A stretch of 64,000 nt of DNA from Stanieria cyanosphaera PCC 7437 (GCF_000317575.1 NC_019748.1:4670501-4734500), one strand, 5' to 3'; positions 1-9,649 are shown, numbered from the stretch's first letter. Notes: generated from the sequence alone by a model not told the origin. Numbers and translations are program-made.

Positions 1-1
1 T

Positions 2-466
2 TTGTTTCCCGATTGGCAATTACTAATTTTGGGAAAAGGAGAACTGCGAGAAGAGTTAGAAAATCAAAAAAATGCGCTCGGTTTAACCAACAAAGTCGTT
101 TTTACGGGAGCTTTAACCAATCCTGTTCGGGTTTTGAAACAAGCTAAATTTTTCGTCATGGCTTCTCGTAATGAAGGCTTTCCAATGGCTCACGGTGAAG
201 CATTAGCTTGTGGCTTGCCAGTCATTGCAACCGATTGTCCAAGCGGTCCCAGGGAAATGATTCGCCATGAAATAGATGGAATTTTAATACCCAATGGAGA
301 TGTATCGGCGTTGGCTACTGCTATGAAAAGTTTGATCACAGATGAGCAAAAACGACGAAGATTGGCTGCTAAAGCTCCAGAAGTAATTCAAAGATTCAAT
401 CTAGAACGAATTGTTGAAGAATGGGAAAGTTTGATGTACGGATTAATCAAGGAAAAAATTCAATGA
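2..466 (+). CDS. Glycosyltransferase family 4 (GT-B), 3' part, cut by the window edge
   Basis: The frame is open to the left window edge, so only the C-terminal 154 residues are seen and the true start lies outside. This is the nucleotide-sugar-binding half of a GT-B retaining glycosyltransferase. A glycine turn (GKGEL) is followed by the E-x7-E signature (SRNEGFPMAHGEALACG, Glu58 and Glu66 of the visible part) and TDCPSGP. The family transfers a sugar from an NDP donor to a lipid-linked glycan on the cytoplasmic face of the membrane. Its stop overlaps the next start by 4 nt (ATGA at 463-466), which indicates translational coupling. The donor and acceptor cannot be told from the sequence. Confidence 0.9.
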   Translation: MFPDWQLLILGKGELREELENQKNALGLTNKVVFTGALTNPVRVLKQAKFFVMASRNEGFPMAHGEALACGLPVIATDCPSGPREMIRHEIDGILIPNGDVSALATAMKSLITDEQKRRRLAAKAPEVIQRFNLERIVEEWESLMYGLIKEKIQ

Positions 467-1566
467 CGACTAAAAAACGAATTACTTTTTTTCTAGATGC
501 TCTTCATGGCGGAGGAGCGGAAAAAGCCGTAGTTAAGATGCTTAAAGGCTTATCTCAACGAAATGATTTTGATTTAGATTTGGTTTTAGCTAAGTTAGAA
601 GGCCCATATTTAGACCGCGTACCGAAACAAGTCAGAATCGTTAATTTGAACACTGGCAGAGTTATTACAGCTTTATTTCCTTTAATCAATTATCTCCGCC
701 AAAATCGACCCTGGGCATTAATTGGCAATATGGGTCATGTTAATGTTGTCGCTACGTTGGCTAAAAAACTGTCTGGTATTGATACTAAATTGGTTTTAGT
801 CGAGCAAAATACTTTATCGGCTAGTAAAAGTAACTTAGCAAGAGCAAATTTAGTTCCGCCATTGATGAAATGGCTTTATCCAAGTGCAGATTTAGTTGCT
901 GGGGTTTCTGATGGTGTAGCTAGAGACTTAGAAAATTGTTTGGATTTTCCTACAGGAATGGTTAAAGTCTTACATAACCCTATTGTCGATGACGAATTAT
1001 TTGCTAACGCTACAGAGCCTTTAGAACATCCTTGGTTTGGCGAAAATCAGCCACCAGTGTTTTTAGCCGTAGGCAGATTGAACCCTCAAAAAGATTTTCC
1101 CAATTTATTACAAGCTTTTGCCATGGTTAGACAGAAAAAGTCAGCCCGTTTGATTATTTTGGGCGAAGGAGAATTACGTTCTCAACTAGAAGCAATGGCT
1201 ATTGATTTGGGAATTAGTGAGGATGTCGCGCTACCAGGTTTTGTGAAAAATCCTTATGCATACATGAGTCGTGCTAGTTGTTTTGTTTTATCTTCTCGCG
1301 AAGAAGGATTACCGACAGTGTTAATTGAAGCGATGGCTTGTGGTTGTACTGTAGTTTCTACAGATTGTCCTAGCGGGCCAGAAGAAATTTTAGTCGGTGG
1401 TAAATATGGATACTTAGTTCCAATCCAAGATTCGGTTGCTTTATCTGAAGGAATGTTACAAGCACTAGAACATCCTTTAGCTCAAACAACTTTAATTGAA
1501 CGAGCAAATTGTTTTTCGATTGATTCGGCAGTCGAGCAATATTTGTCTTTTTTAAATTCTATATAA
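463..1566 (+). CDS. Glycosyltransferase family 4
   Basis: A 367-residue GT4 enzyme. I chose the ATG at 463 rather than the upstream in-frame ATG at 421. The 463 start makes an ATGA overlap with the previous gene, has AAGGAA just upstream, and begins directly with the Rossmann strand (RITFFLDALHGGGAEKA). The GGGAE loop near residue 11 and the C-terminal E-x7-E (SREEGLPTVLIEAMACG) are typical. It shares the DCPSGPEE block with the truncated upstream enzyme, so the two look like tandem paralogues. It probably adds a successive sugar to the same repeat unit, but linkage is unknown. Confidence 0.9.
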   Translation: MTTKKRITFFLDALHGGGAEKAVVKMLKGLSQRNDFDLDLVLAKLEGPYLDRVPKQVRIVNLNTGRVITALFPLINYLRQNRPWALIGNMGHVNVVATLAKKLSGIDTKLVLVEQNTLSASKSNLARANLVPPLMKWLYPSADLVAGVSDGVARDLENCLDFPTGMVKVLHNPIVDDELFANATEPLEHPWFGENQPPVFLAVGRLNPQKDFPNLLQAFAMVRQKKSARLIILGEGELRSQLEAMAIDLGISEDVALPGFVKNPYAYMSRASCFVLSSREEGLPTVLIEAMACGCTVVSTDCPSGPEEILVGGKYGYLVPIQDSVALSEGMLQALEHPLAQTTLIERANCFSIDSAVEQYLSFLNSI

Positions 1567-1587
1567 TTTGTTTTTTATAAAATAAAA

Positions 1588-2898
1588 ATGAATATTGATT
1601 TATCTAAACCACATTTTTCTAGTTCAAATAGGTTTTTATTAACTTATCAATGTTTTATTGCCGTAGTAGCTATAGCAATTTTTTTTACGAAAGCAGATGT
1701 ATTTTTAGAAAGAAAATATGGAGTACCAATTGCACCTTTGCATTGGATGGCAATCCTCGCGATCGCAATTATCCCTTTAGTTTTAAATTTAAAATCTAAA
1801 TTAAATTATTTTCCTAAACCTATTTTAATTTGGAGTGGTTTTTATCTAGCCATATCCTGTTTTGGATTGTTAATAGCATCACCTAATGTACCAGGAATAC
1901 CTTTTGAAACTACTATACAAGATTTAGAAACTAGATGTTTAGCCATCTTTTTTTTATTAATCATGTCGGTTTTATTTACTACCGATAATTTTCGCGTTTT
2001 TACCTGGGCAAGAAAAGCTTTTTTCTTAGCAACTTTCTTGGCAATTTTTACGAATATTATTGAATTTATCAATCCCGAAACTATGAAGTTACCTGAATCT
2101 GTTGCAGGTAGGGCAGCAGGTTTTTATGTTAATGCTAATGAATCAGCAATGGGATTAATTCTTGGCATGATTTTTAGTATCGTTTTAATTAGTAAAAATT
2201 ATCGTTTATTGTTTGTTTTATCAGTTTTATTCGGCATATCCCTAACCTTTTCTAGAAGTGGTTTTTTAGGATGGTTTATCGTCATACTGATGTTTAACTT
2301 TCACCATCTAGTTAAACGTAAGCAGATTACTTCTCTATTGATCGGAATATTTTTATTGTTTACTACCTTTTTTACTCAAGCAGATAATTTAGCTTATCTT
2401 ACCAAACCTGATGGTACTTATGTTTTTAATAGTGATACGATCGCTCGAATTCAATGGTTAAAAAATCCAGTTGGGACTGATGATCCTGATCGTAATTCTC
2501 GTTTGAATTTGGCTCTTGAGGCTTGGCATAAATTTGAAGCCCATCCTTTTATCGGTAATGGTTTGAGTTCTTCGAGAGAAATAAATAGTCCTTTAAAATT
2601 AGAAGAAATCGACCGTTATGGAGAAAGACCTCATAATATCTATTTAGTTAATTTAGTCGAACATGGTTTTTTAGGAATGTTAATTTTTCCTAGTTTAGTA
2701 TTAGCAATTACTTGGCAAGCAAGAGGTTCAATCAAAGCTTTAGCTCGTACATTTGCTATTTATTATATTATTGTCGGTTTTTTCACTCATACAGTTTTAT
2801 ATGATAATTACTCTTTACTTAGCCTGGCTTTTATTGCTTGTTTGAGTCGATATAGTAATATCAAAGAAAAGAAAAAGTTAATTATAAATAATGTTTAA
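1588..2898 (+). CDS. O-antigen ligase/polymerase-like membrane protein (Wzy/WaaL fold)
   Basis: A polytopic membrane protein of 436 residues with about ten to eleven hydrophobic segments. A large soluble loop lies between the later helices at about residues 270-350. The loop carries features of the Wzy_C/O-antigen ligase family: NSRLNLALEAWHKFEAHPFIGNG and then RPHNIYLVNLVEHGFLG, in which the conserved H-N and E-x-G pattern is clear. Such proteins polymerise or ligate undecaprenyl-linked repeat units at the periplasmic face. It starts 21 bp after the previous GT, so it is probably in the same transcript. Polymerase is more likely than ligase because the cluster encodes an EPS, but this is inference. 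Confidence 0.85.
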   Translation: MNIDLSKPHFSSSNRFLLTYQCFIAVVAIAIFFTKADVFLERKYGVPIAPLHWMAILAIAIIPLVLNLKSKLNYFPKPILIWSGFYLAISCFGLLIASPNVPGIPFETTIQDLETRCLAIFFLLIMSVLFTTDNFRVFTWARKAFFLATFLAIFTNIIEFINPETMKLPESVAGRAAGFYVNANESAMGLILGMIFSIVLISKNYRLLFVLSVLFGISLTFSRSGFLGWFIVILMFNFHHLVKRKQITSLLIGIFLLFTTFFTQADNLAYLTKPDGTYVFNSDTIARIQWLKNPVGTDDPDRNSRLNLALEAWHKFEAHPFIGNGLSSSREINSPLKLEEIDRYGERPHNIYLVNLVEHGFLGMLIFPSLVLAITWQARGSIKALARTFAIYYIIVGFFTHTVLYDNYSLLSLAFIACLSRYSNIKEKKKLIINNV

Positions 2899-2949
2899 AT
2901 TAAGTGTCTATAACTTGTTTGTTTACTATTTAGATGTTCTATTTTATCA

Positions 2950-4542
2950 ATGAAAATTTTTTCTTTCTTTACAAACTTTCGCTGGTTGACAATTATCTTT
3001 TTAACAATTTTATTAATACTGGTTAGAACCAAAAATTTGTCATCGAATAATCCGATTGTTTGGGTAACGAGTAACATGGAAAGAATTGGATTAAACGAGC
3101 AACCCAACTCTAAATTTAAAAATACTATAGAGCTTTATGCAGCCCGAGGAGAATATGAAGCTTTTCAAATTGTAGTTGGCGCACCAACAAAAAACGTAAC
3201 TAATGTTAATGTTTCAATTTCTGATCTTTCCAGTGCTAATGAGCAAATTATTAGTAATAAAAATATTACTTTGTATCGAGAACATTATCTTTATATAGAC
3301 CAACCTAGTACTCAAGAATGGACAAATAATTTAACTTCACGAGTTGGATGGTATGCAGACGGTTTGATTCCTTTTCTCAATCCAGAAACAGGCAAAGACT
3401 TAACTGGTGCAAATTTAGATGCAGTTCCTTTTGACCTCAAAAGTGGTGAAAATCAACCAATTTGGGTAGATATATTCGTACCTAGAAACACAAAAGCTGG
3501 TCAATATAAAGGTACTTATACAGTAACAAGCGATCGCGGTAAGTTTACAGGAGAAATTAGTTTAACTGTCTGGAATTTTGAATTACCGTTACAACCTTCT
3601 TTAAATTCTTCTTTTAGTTTTTGGGAACAAACCAATCAGGAAAACTACATTGAATTGCTTCAGCACAAAATCATGCCGAGAAACGATCTTGATACTATCA
3701 AAGATCCAGAATTAATTTCTCAATGGGGTTTAACTTCGGTTAGTCTTCCCTTTTGGAGTGGAGCAAATTATCACAATTGTCGAATGAAACCTGCTCCTTC
3801 TTTAGAAGACATTCGTGCTGCTGCTGAGCGAAATCAATCTAATTTACTGAAATATATTTACTCTGTAGATGAAGTTGACCATTGTCCTCAACTATATTCT
3901 GCCATTAAAGAATGGGGCAAAAATATTCAACAAGCTGGAGTAAAACATCTGGTAGTCATGACTCCTGTCCCCGAAATTGATGATTTTGTTGATATTTGGG
4001 TCGTACAACCTCAATGGTACGATACCGCGACTAACAGAATCAAAGAAGCGATGAATAAAGGAGATCAAATTTGGTTTTATTCTGGTTACGACGCTACTTA
4101 CTCTCCTCAATGGACAATTGATTCTCAACCAATTGATTTTAGGATTGGGCAAGGTTTTATTAGTCAAAGTTTAGGCATCAAAGGAGTTTTGTATTGGCGC
4201 ATTGACGATTGGACAGACGAGCCTTGGGAGAAAGTACCAGTATATGTTCATGGGGAAAAGAATTTTCCAGGAGAAGGAATGTTAGTTTATCGAGGAACAG
4301 AAGTCGGACTTAAAACAATTGTTCCTTCAATGAGATTGAAATGGATTAGAGAAGGAGTAGAAGATTACGAATACATTGAAATATTAAAGCAATTAGGGTT
4401 AGAAAAATGGGCTTTACAAGTAGCTCGTGATGTTGGTGCTGATTGGAGAAACTGGACCAAAAAACCAGCAGAATTAGAGTTAGCTCGAAAAAAATTAGGT
4501 GAAAAAATTAATCAAATCTATTCTCAAACTAAACAAACATGA
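2950..4542 (+). CDS. DUF4091 / GH123-like exported protein
   Basis: 530 residues. A short basic N-terminus and one hydrophobic stretch (residues 10-26, WLTIIFLTILLILV) suggest a signal anchor or signal peptide, so the rest is outside the cytoplasm. The N-terminal half is a beta-sandwich-like region starting with the ARGEYEAFQIVV motif. The C-terminal half is a TIM-barrel-like region ending in YWRIDDWTDEPW, then RGTEVGLKTIVPSMRLKWIREGVEDYEYIEIL, which is the hallmark of DUF4091 proteins related to GH123 beta-N-acetylgalactosaminidases. It may trim or bind the hexosamine-containing polymer made here. The catalytic activity is not proven. Confidence 0.8.
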   Translation: MKIFSFFTNFRWLTIIFLTILLILVRTKNLSSNNPIVWVTSNMERIGLNEQPNSKFKNTIELYAARGEYEAFQIVVGAPTKNVTNVNVSISDLSSANEQIISNKNITLYREHYLYIDQPSTQEWTNNLTSRVGWYADGLIPFLNPETGKDLTGANLDAVPFDLKSGENQPIWVDIFVPRNTKAGQYKGTYTVTSDRGKFTGEISLTVWNFELPLQPSLNSSFSFWEQTNQENYIELLQHKIMPRNDLDTIKDPELISQWGLTSVSLPFWSGANYHNCRMKPAPSLEDIRAAAERNQSNLLKYIYSVDEVDHCPQLYSAIKEWGKNIQQAGVKHLVVMTPVPEIDDFVDIWVVQPQWYDTATNRIKEAMNKGDQIWFYSGYDATYSPQWTIDSQPIDFRIGQGFISQSLGIKGVLYWRIDDWTDEPWEKVPVYVHGEKNFPGEGMLVYRGTEVGLKTIVPSMRLKWIREGVEDYEYIEILKQLGLEKWALQVARDVGADWRNWTKKPAELELARKKLGEKINQIYSQTKQT

Positions 4543-5720
4543 AAAAACTTTTGATTGTTGCGACAATTCCAGAAACTTTAAGCTGTTTTCTTGCACCATT
4601 TGTAGAACATTTTCGTTCCCAAGGCTGGCAAGTTGAGGGCATGGCTCAAGATATTTCTGCTAATGCTCAATGCTTAAGTATTTTTGACCGAGTTTGGGAT
4701 ATTAAATGGTCGCGTAATCCTTTAGACCCCAGAAATCTTGTAGTTGCCGTACCCAGAATCAAAGAGGTAGTCGCTCAGGGAAATTACGATCTAATTCATG
4801 TTCATACTCCCGTGGCTGCCTTTGTTACTCGCTACGCTCTTAGAAATTGGCGTAAATCTAAACAATTTAAATTAATTTATACTGCTCACGGATTTCATTT
4901 TCATTCAGGCGGTAATCCTATTACCAATACCATTTTTTTGAATTTAGAAAAACTAGCAGGAAAATGGACAGATTATTTAATTGTGATTAACCGCGAAGAT
5001 GAAGCAGCAGCTAAAAAATATCAAATTCTACCTTCAGAACAAATTTACTATACTCCTGGAATTGGTGTAGATACAAATTTTTATAACCCCGATTTAATTT
5101 CTTCTCAACCAATTACTAAAGTACGTCAAGAATTAGGATTAACTTCAGAAGATAAATTGTTTTTAGCAGTAGCAGAATTTACTCCTAATAAACGTCATCG
5201 AGATATGTTACAAGCCCTGGCAAAACTAAATCGTTCTGATGTTCATTTAGCTTTGGCTGGAGATGGTTTGATTCAAGAAGAATTAGAACAATTTACGTTC
5301 CAATTAGGATTACAAAAACAAGTACATTTTTTAGGTTTTCGTACTGATGTACCCGTGTTAATTCGTGCTGCTGTTGCTACCTTGCTTACTTCCAAACGAG
5401 AAGGTTTACCTAGAAGTATTATGGAAGCTTTGTGTTTAGAAACTCCTGTCATTGGTACTGATATTCGAGGTATTAGAGATTTATTGTCTGGAGGTTGTGG
5501 CATTTTAGTCAAAGTAGGAGATGTTGATGGATTAGCCAAAGCAATGAATTGGATCATTGAACATCCTCAAGAAACTGCTGAGATGGGTAAAAAGGGACGA
5601 ATTAAAATGACTGAATATGACGTTCGACAAATTATTGACTTGTATCAAAATATCTATAATCAAACCACAAATCAAGCAAATAACTATCAAAAAAATAATC
5701 AAAGTATGGTATTAAAATAA
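4539..5720 (+). CDS. Glycosyltransferase family 4, EpsD/PglA-like
   Basis: 393 residues, overlapping the previous stop by 4 nt (ATGA). The N-terminal half has a DLIHVHTPVAAF strand and the AHGFHFHSGG motif. Both resemble EpsD/PglA-type enzymes that add the second sugar onto undecaprenyl-PP-bacillosamine-type lipids. The C-terminal half has AGDGL and the E-x7-E motif (SKREGLPRSIMEALCLE). The EpsD resemblance fits the EpsL/PglC-like initiating transferase at 6963 and the EpsN/PglE-like aminotransferase at 14899. The acceptor assignment is inferred from these relations. Confidence 0.87.
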   Translation: MKKLLIVATIPETLSCFLAPFVEHFRSQGWQVEGMAQDISANAQCLSIFDRVWDIKWSRNPLDPRNLVVAVPRIKEVVAQGNYDLIHVHTPVAAFVTRYALRNWRKSKQFKLIYTAHGFHFHSGGNPITNTIFLNLEKLAGKWTDYLIVINREDEAAAKKYQILPSEQIYYTPGIGVDTNFYNPDLISSQPITKVRQELGLTSEDKLFLAVAEFTPNKRHRDMLQALAKLNRSDVHLALAGDGLIQEELEQFTFQLGLQKQVHFLGFRTDVPVLIRAAVATLLTSKREGLPRSIMEALCLETPVIGTDIRGIRDLLSGGCGILVKVGDVDGLAKAMNWIIEHPQETAEMGKKGRIKMTEYDVRQIIDLYQNIYNQTTNQANNYQKNNQSMVLK

Positions 5721-5773
5721 ATAAATTTTGTTAAAAAATAAATTTAAAAAACTTTTAAGGCAACCACAAATTT

Positions 5774-6925
5774 ATGAAAATCTTATTTGTTATTACTGGA
5801 TTAGGAACTGGAGGAGCAGAAATGATGCTCTATAAAATTTTATCTCGAATTAATCGGGATAAGTTTGATCCAATAGTTCTTTCTTTGATGGATCGAGGAA
5901 CATTTGGCGATCGCATTGAGGCTTTAAATATTCCTGTTTATACCCTAAATATAGGGCGAGGACAGTTACCTAACCCTCAGATCATCTGGAAATTAGTTAA
6001 GCACATTCATCAACATCAACCAGATTTAATTCAAGGTTGGATGTATCATGCCAATTTAGCAGCACAAGCAGCTAGTTTTTTATCTTTAAAAAAGACTCCT
6101 GTTTTATGGAGTATTCATCATTCTATTCCTGATTTAAAATTAGAAAAACCTAGTCTACAAGCTATTATAAAACTATCTGCCCTAACCTCTAAATTTATTA
6201 AAAAAGCTGTTTTTTCTTCTCAAACTAGTCAATTACAACATCAAAAGTTAGGCTATCCTCCAGGAAAAACTTATTTGATTCACGATAGTTTTAATACTGA
6301 TTTATTTCAACCTTCCTCAGAAGCCAAAATTAGTGTTTGTCAGGAATTAAATATATCAACAGAATCTTTATTAATTGGTTTGATTGCTCGTTTTCATCCC
6401 ATGAAAGATCAAGACAATTTTTTACAAGCAGCTTCCTTAATTACTAATAATTATCCTGAAACACATTTTATTTTAGTTGGACCAGAAGTAACTCCAGAAA
6501 ATTATTTTTTATCTCAGAAAATTAAAGAATTAAATCTCGGCAATTGTGTTCACTTATTAGGAGAACGTCACGATACTCCTCGTTTAACTGCTGCTTTAGA
6601 TATTGCAACTTTATGCTCAGCTTTTGGAGAAGCTTTTCCTAATGTTGTAGGCGAAGCGATGTGTTGTGAAGTTCCTTGTGTAGTTACAGATGTTGGCGAT
6701 GCAGGTTTAATTGTAGGGGATGTAGGTAAAGTCATCCCGCCTAAAAATTCAGAAGCATTAGCTAAAGCTTGGCAAGAAATGATCGAATTAGGAAACGAAG
6801 GCAGAAATAATTTAGGCAGACAAGCAAGAGAAAGAATTGAGCAAAACTTCTCTTTAGATTCAGTTAATTCTGCTGTTCATAAATACGAAAATTTGTATTT
6901 AAGCATTTTAGCTAATAAAAATTAA
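5774..6925 (+). CDS. Glycosyltransferase family 4
   Basis: 383 residues. It begins with a Rossmann strand and the GLGTGGAEMM loop (residues 9-18). The acceptor half ends in HSIPD, and the donor half carries IARFHPMKDQDNFLQAA and a variant E-x7-E (FGEAFPNVVGEAMCCE). This is the class of GT-B enzymes that often follows initiating transferases in EPS clusters. It has 53 bp upstream, AT-rich, with AAGG about 16 bp before the start. It lies 37 bp before the sugar transferase gene, consistent with one transcript. Confidence 0.88.
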   Translation: MKILFVITGLGTGGAEMMLYKILSRINRDKFDPIVLSLMDRGTFGDRIEALNIPVYTLNIGRGQLPNPQIIWKLVKHIHQHQPDLIQGWMYHANLAAQAASFLSLKKTPVLWSIHHSIPDLKLEKPSLQAIIKLSALTSKFIKKAVFSSQTSQLQHQKLGYPPGKTYLIHDSFNTDLFQPSSEAKISVCQELNISTESLLIGLIARFHPMKDQDNFLQAASLITNNYPETHFILVGPEVTPENYFLSQKIKELNLGNCVHLLGERHDTPRLTAALDIATLCSAFGEAFPNVVGEAMCCEVPCVVTDVGDAGLIVGDVGKVIPPKNSEALAKAWQEMIELGNEGRNNLGRQARERIEQNFSLDSVNSAVHKYENLYLSILANKN

Positions 6926-6962
6926 GTCGATTAATAATAAATTTTTTTCTGATATTTTTATC

Positions 6963-7583
6963 ATGTTGATCAGTCAAATCATTAAATATCTTTTAGACCG
7001 ATTAATTGCTGCGATCGCTCTACTGCTTTTTTCTCCTGTAATTTTGTTTGTTGCGATCGCTGTTTATCTTAACATGGGTAGTCCAGTCATCTTTGCCCAA
7101 AACCGTCCAGGGAAACATGGTCGTATTTTCAAATTTTATAAGTTTCGTACCATGACCGATGCGCAAGATGCTGAAGGCAATTTACTTCCCGATGAAGAAC
7201 GTCTGACAGAGTTTGGTCAGTTTCTCCGTCGTACTAGTTTAGATGAACTACCTCAACTTTGGAATGTTTTGAAAGGAGACATGAGTTTTGTTGGTCCTCG
7301 GCCTCTATTGGTACGTTATCTAAACCGTTATACCCCAGAACAGGCTCGTCGTCATGAAGTAACACCAGGAATTACAGGCTGGGCGCAAATCAATGGTCGT
7401 CGTCAATTAGATGGAGATTGGGAAAAGAAATTTCAACTCGATGTTTGGTATGTCGATCATTGGAATTTATGGCTAGACTTAAAAATTTTGTTAATGACAA
7501 TTTTGGTGGTTTTCAAGCGTGAAGATATTAGCCAAGAGGGTCATGCTACGGGAGAAGAATTTTTTGGTAATCAAAAAAGTTAG
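6963..7583 (+). CDS. Monotopic phosphoglycosyl transferase (bacterial sugar transferase, PglC/EpsL-like)
   Basis: 206 residues, the short form of the bacterial sugar transferase family. An N-terminal re-entrant hydrophobic helix (residues 8-32) is followed by FKFYKFRTM, the catalytic Asp-Glu dyad in TSLDELPQLWNVLKGDMS, and PRP and GITGWAQINGR motifs. These enzymes transfer sugar-1-phosphate from a UDP-sugar to undecaprenyl phosphate and so start repeat-unit assembly. The short length and the tail GHATGEEFFG resemble PglC/EpsL, which use UDP-bacillosamine-type sugars. The stop codon overlaps a dispersed palindromic repeat at 7583-7610. Confidence 0.92.
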   Translation: MLISQIIKYLLDRLIAAIALLLFSPVILFVAIAVYLNMGSPVIFAQNRPGKHGRIFKFYKFRTMTDAQDAEGNLLPDEERLTEFGQFLRRTSLDELPQLWNVLKGDMSFVGPRPLLVRYLNRYTPEQARRHEVTPGITGWAQINGRRQLDGDWEKKFQLDVWYVDHWNLWLDLKILLMTILVVFKREDISQEGHATGEEFFGNQKS

Positions 7584-7610
7584 TAGAGATGTAACATGTT
7601 ACGTCTGTAC
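7583..7610. repeat. 28-bp dispersed palindromic repeat, copy 1
   Basis: The core GTAACATGTTAC is a perfect 12-bp palindrome flanked by imperfect arms (GTAGAGAT on the left, GTCTGTAC on the right). A second copy at 60193-60220, in opposite orientation, matches at 27 of 28 positions. The repeat overlaps the stop codon of the sugar transferase. It is probably a short mobile or REP-like cyanobacterial repeat. Its role is unknown. Confidence 0.8.
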
Positions 7611-7633
7611 AATTGAACGCAAATTTTTGAACA

Positions 7634-8707
7634 ATGCAAAGATGGGAAGTTGGTTCGGATTTTGATTGGTCAGAAAAAATATTAATGTCATCACCATCAT
7701 CTTTTTGGATGCCCAATCACTATCAACTATTTTCGACTACAACAGCTAGCCTTTTAGCTCTTAAACCTTTACTGCAAAAACAATCTCAACAACGAATCAG
7801 AATTCATGTACCATCCTTTTACTGCATGAGTCTAGTTAGTAAATTACAAACTGCTTTTGAGGTTCATTGGTATCAAGATTTACCAACTAAATTTGCTCCT
7901 GATTTCAATAGTTTGAAAGTATCACCAGGAGATGTAGTAATAGCAGTTAATTTATTTGGCATCAAAACACAACAACTCTGGCAAGAATGGCAGCAACAAA
8001 ATCAAGATGTGATTTTAATTGAAGATCATACACATGATCCTGTTTCTAATTGGGCAAAAAATAGCACTGCCGATTATGTAGTTGCGTCTTTGCATAAAAC
8101 CCTTCCTATTCCTGATGGAGGAATCTTTTGGTCGCCTAAAAATCTACCTTTAACTAAACCTTTTGGTCATGAATCTCCTGGATCTTATAAAAGATTGACT
8201 AGCATGATTTTAAAGCATAGTTATCTTAATGGCTTGGCAGTTAATAAAGATGATTATCTTCAACTGAGTGTTGAGGGTCAAAATGAACTAGATGATGAAA
8301 CTAATTCAGTTATTTCAGCTTTTACTAAGAATATTTTAAATTTTCTTGATCTTGACAAGTATCGCCAACAAAGAGCAAGCAATATTAGTGAATTTATCCA
8401 GTTAAATATTCAAAATCCAAGTCTTTATTGGCAACCTTTATTTGACAGTTGGTCAGCCGAAACTGTTCCGTTTAATAGCATTATAGTTTGTTCAAATCAA
8501 CAAATTAGAGATAGTTTAAGAAGATATTTAATTAGTCACAATATTTTTCCTGCGATTCACTGGCGACAGCCAGACCAAGGAGTTGCTTTTGATGATTTAG
8601 ATGCGATCGCTTTATCAGAAAAGATTTTAACTATTCCTACCGATCAAAGATACAATTCTGATGATATTTTTCGTATTTTTGAAATTCTTGATAATTTTCA
8701 TCCTTAA
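7634..8707 (+). CDS. PLP-dependent aminotransferase-fold protein (divergent DegT/DnrJ-like)
   Basis: 357 residues. The pattern of a divergent fold-type-I DegT/DnrJ/EryC1/StrS protein is visible: DVVIAVNLFGIKT, then VILIEDHTHDP in place of the usual IEDAAQA, then VVASLHKTLPIPDGG, whose lysine (about residue 155) would bind PLP. The C-terminal half is less conserved. A likely role is transamination of a 4-keto- or 3-keto-sugar nucleotide, but the usual DegT motifs are weak enough that the substrate cannot be proposed. It sits 50 bp after the sugar transferase and 27 bp before the dioxygenase, in the decoration part of the EPS cluster. Confidence 0.6.
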   Translation: MQRWEVGSDFDWSEKILMSSPSSFWMPNHYQLFSTTTASLLALKPLLQKQSQQRIRIHVPSFYCMSLVSKLQTAFEVHWYQDLPTKFAPDFNSLKVSPGDVVIAVNLFGIKTQQLWQEWQQQNQDVILIEDHTHDPVSNWAKNSTADYVVASLHKTLPIPDGGIFWSPKNLPLTKPFGHESPGSYKRLTSMILKHSYLNGLAVNKDDYLQLSVEGQNELDDETNSVISAFTKNILNFLDLDKYRQQRASNISEFIQLNIQNPSLYWQPLFDSWSAETVPFNSIIVCSNQQIRDSLRRYLISHNIFPAIHWRQPDQGVAFDDLDAIALSEKILTIPTDQRYNSDDIFRIFEILDNFHP

Positions 8708-8734
8708 ACAATAATCATACAATCTTAAAAAAAT

Positions 8735-9649
8735 ATGAACGAATCTTTAAAAACTAAATTAGTTGAAAAAAATCAATTCAAATTTTATTTATCTTCTCAA
8801 CAACTAGAATTATTACCCACAGATGAAGAAGTCAGTTTTTATCAAGAACATGGCTGGTTTATTACTAAACAAAAAGTTATTCCAGATGAAATAATTGACC
8901 AAGCAATTATTGGCAGTCAAAAATTTTATCGAGGAGAAATAGATGCAGAAATTCCCTATAAAACTGGCTATAGTGATTGGAAACCTGGAGATGGTGATGC
9001 AGTTCGGAATAATCAACACGTTTCTTATCGCCAAAAAGAATTAAAAAAGCTAATGCTTCAACCAATCATTGGTGCGATCGCAGCTAGATTAGCTGGTACA
9101 ACAGAAATTAGATTATTTGAAGATACCCTAGTTTACAAAGCTCCTGTAACTAAAGAAAATGAAGGGGGTGTAGTGGGATGGCATACTGATTATTCTTACT
9201 CTTCTAACTGTACATCCAAAAAAATGCTTTCCGCTTGGATTCCATTTCATGATCTCAGCCTGGAAAGATCACCATTAATAGTGATCGATGGCAGTCATAA
9301 ATGGTCAAACACAGAACATTTACGTTATTTCAATTCTCAAAATCTTCAACAAATAGCACAACAATTTGCCCAGGAAGGAAGAAAAATTGTAGAAGTACCA
9401 ATGCTGTTAAAAAAGGGTCAAATTAGTTTTCACCATAGTTATACAATTCATGGTAGCTATCCCAATCACTCCAATCTTCCTCGTCAAGCATTTGCCCTAT
9501 ACTTACAAGACCGAGATAATCATTATCAACCTTATTGGAATAATGGTGTAGAAATTCATCATTTTTTAGAATCAATGTGTCGCAAATTGCCTAACGGAGA
9601 ACCAGATTTTAGCGATCCTGATATTTTTCCTGTCATTTGGTCAAAATAA
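8735..9649 (+). CDS. Phytanoyl-CoA dioxygenase (PhyH) family Fe(II)/2-oxoglutarate oxygenase
   Basis: 304 residues with the double-stranded beta-helix oxygenase signature. His150-x-Asp152 (GWHTDYSYS) and His239 (TIHGSYPNHS) form the iron triad, and Arg250 (LPRQAF) would bind 2-oxoglutarate. The length is normal for PhyH-like enzymes. Members of this family in polysaccharide clusters are presumed to hydroxylate a sugar or an acyl substituent. The start at 8735 is the only good one. The stop overlaps the start of the following ORF frame, so coupling is possible. Confidence 0.82.
   Translation: MNESLKTKLVEKNQFKFYLSSQQLELLPTDEEVSFYQEHGWFITKQKVIPDEIIDQAIIGSQKFYRGEIDAEIPYKTGYSDWKPGDGDAVRNNQHVSYRQKELKKLMLQPIIGAIAARLAGTTEIRLFEDTLVYKAPVTKENEGGVVGWHTDYSYSSNCTSKKMLSAWIPFHDLSLERSPLIVIDGSHKWSNTEHLRYFNSQNLQQIAQQFAQEGRKIVEVPMLLKKGQISFHHSYTIHGSYPNHSNLPRQAFALYLQDRDNHYQPYWNNGVEIHHFLESMCRKLPNGEPDFSDPDIFPVIWSK

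Noticed and set aside
421-462. Longer N-terminus for the second glycosyltransferase
   Set aside because: The added 14 residues overlap the upstream gene and are unrelated to the GT4 fold; the ATGA-coupled start at 463 fits better.
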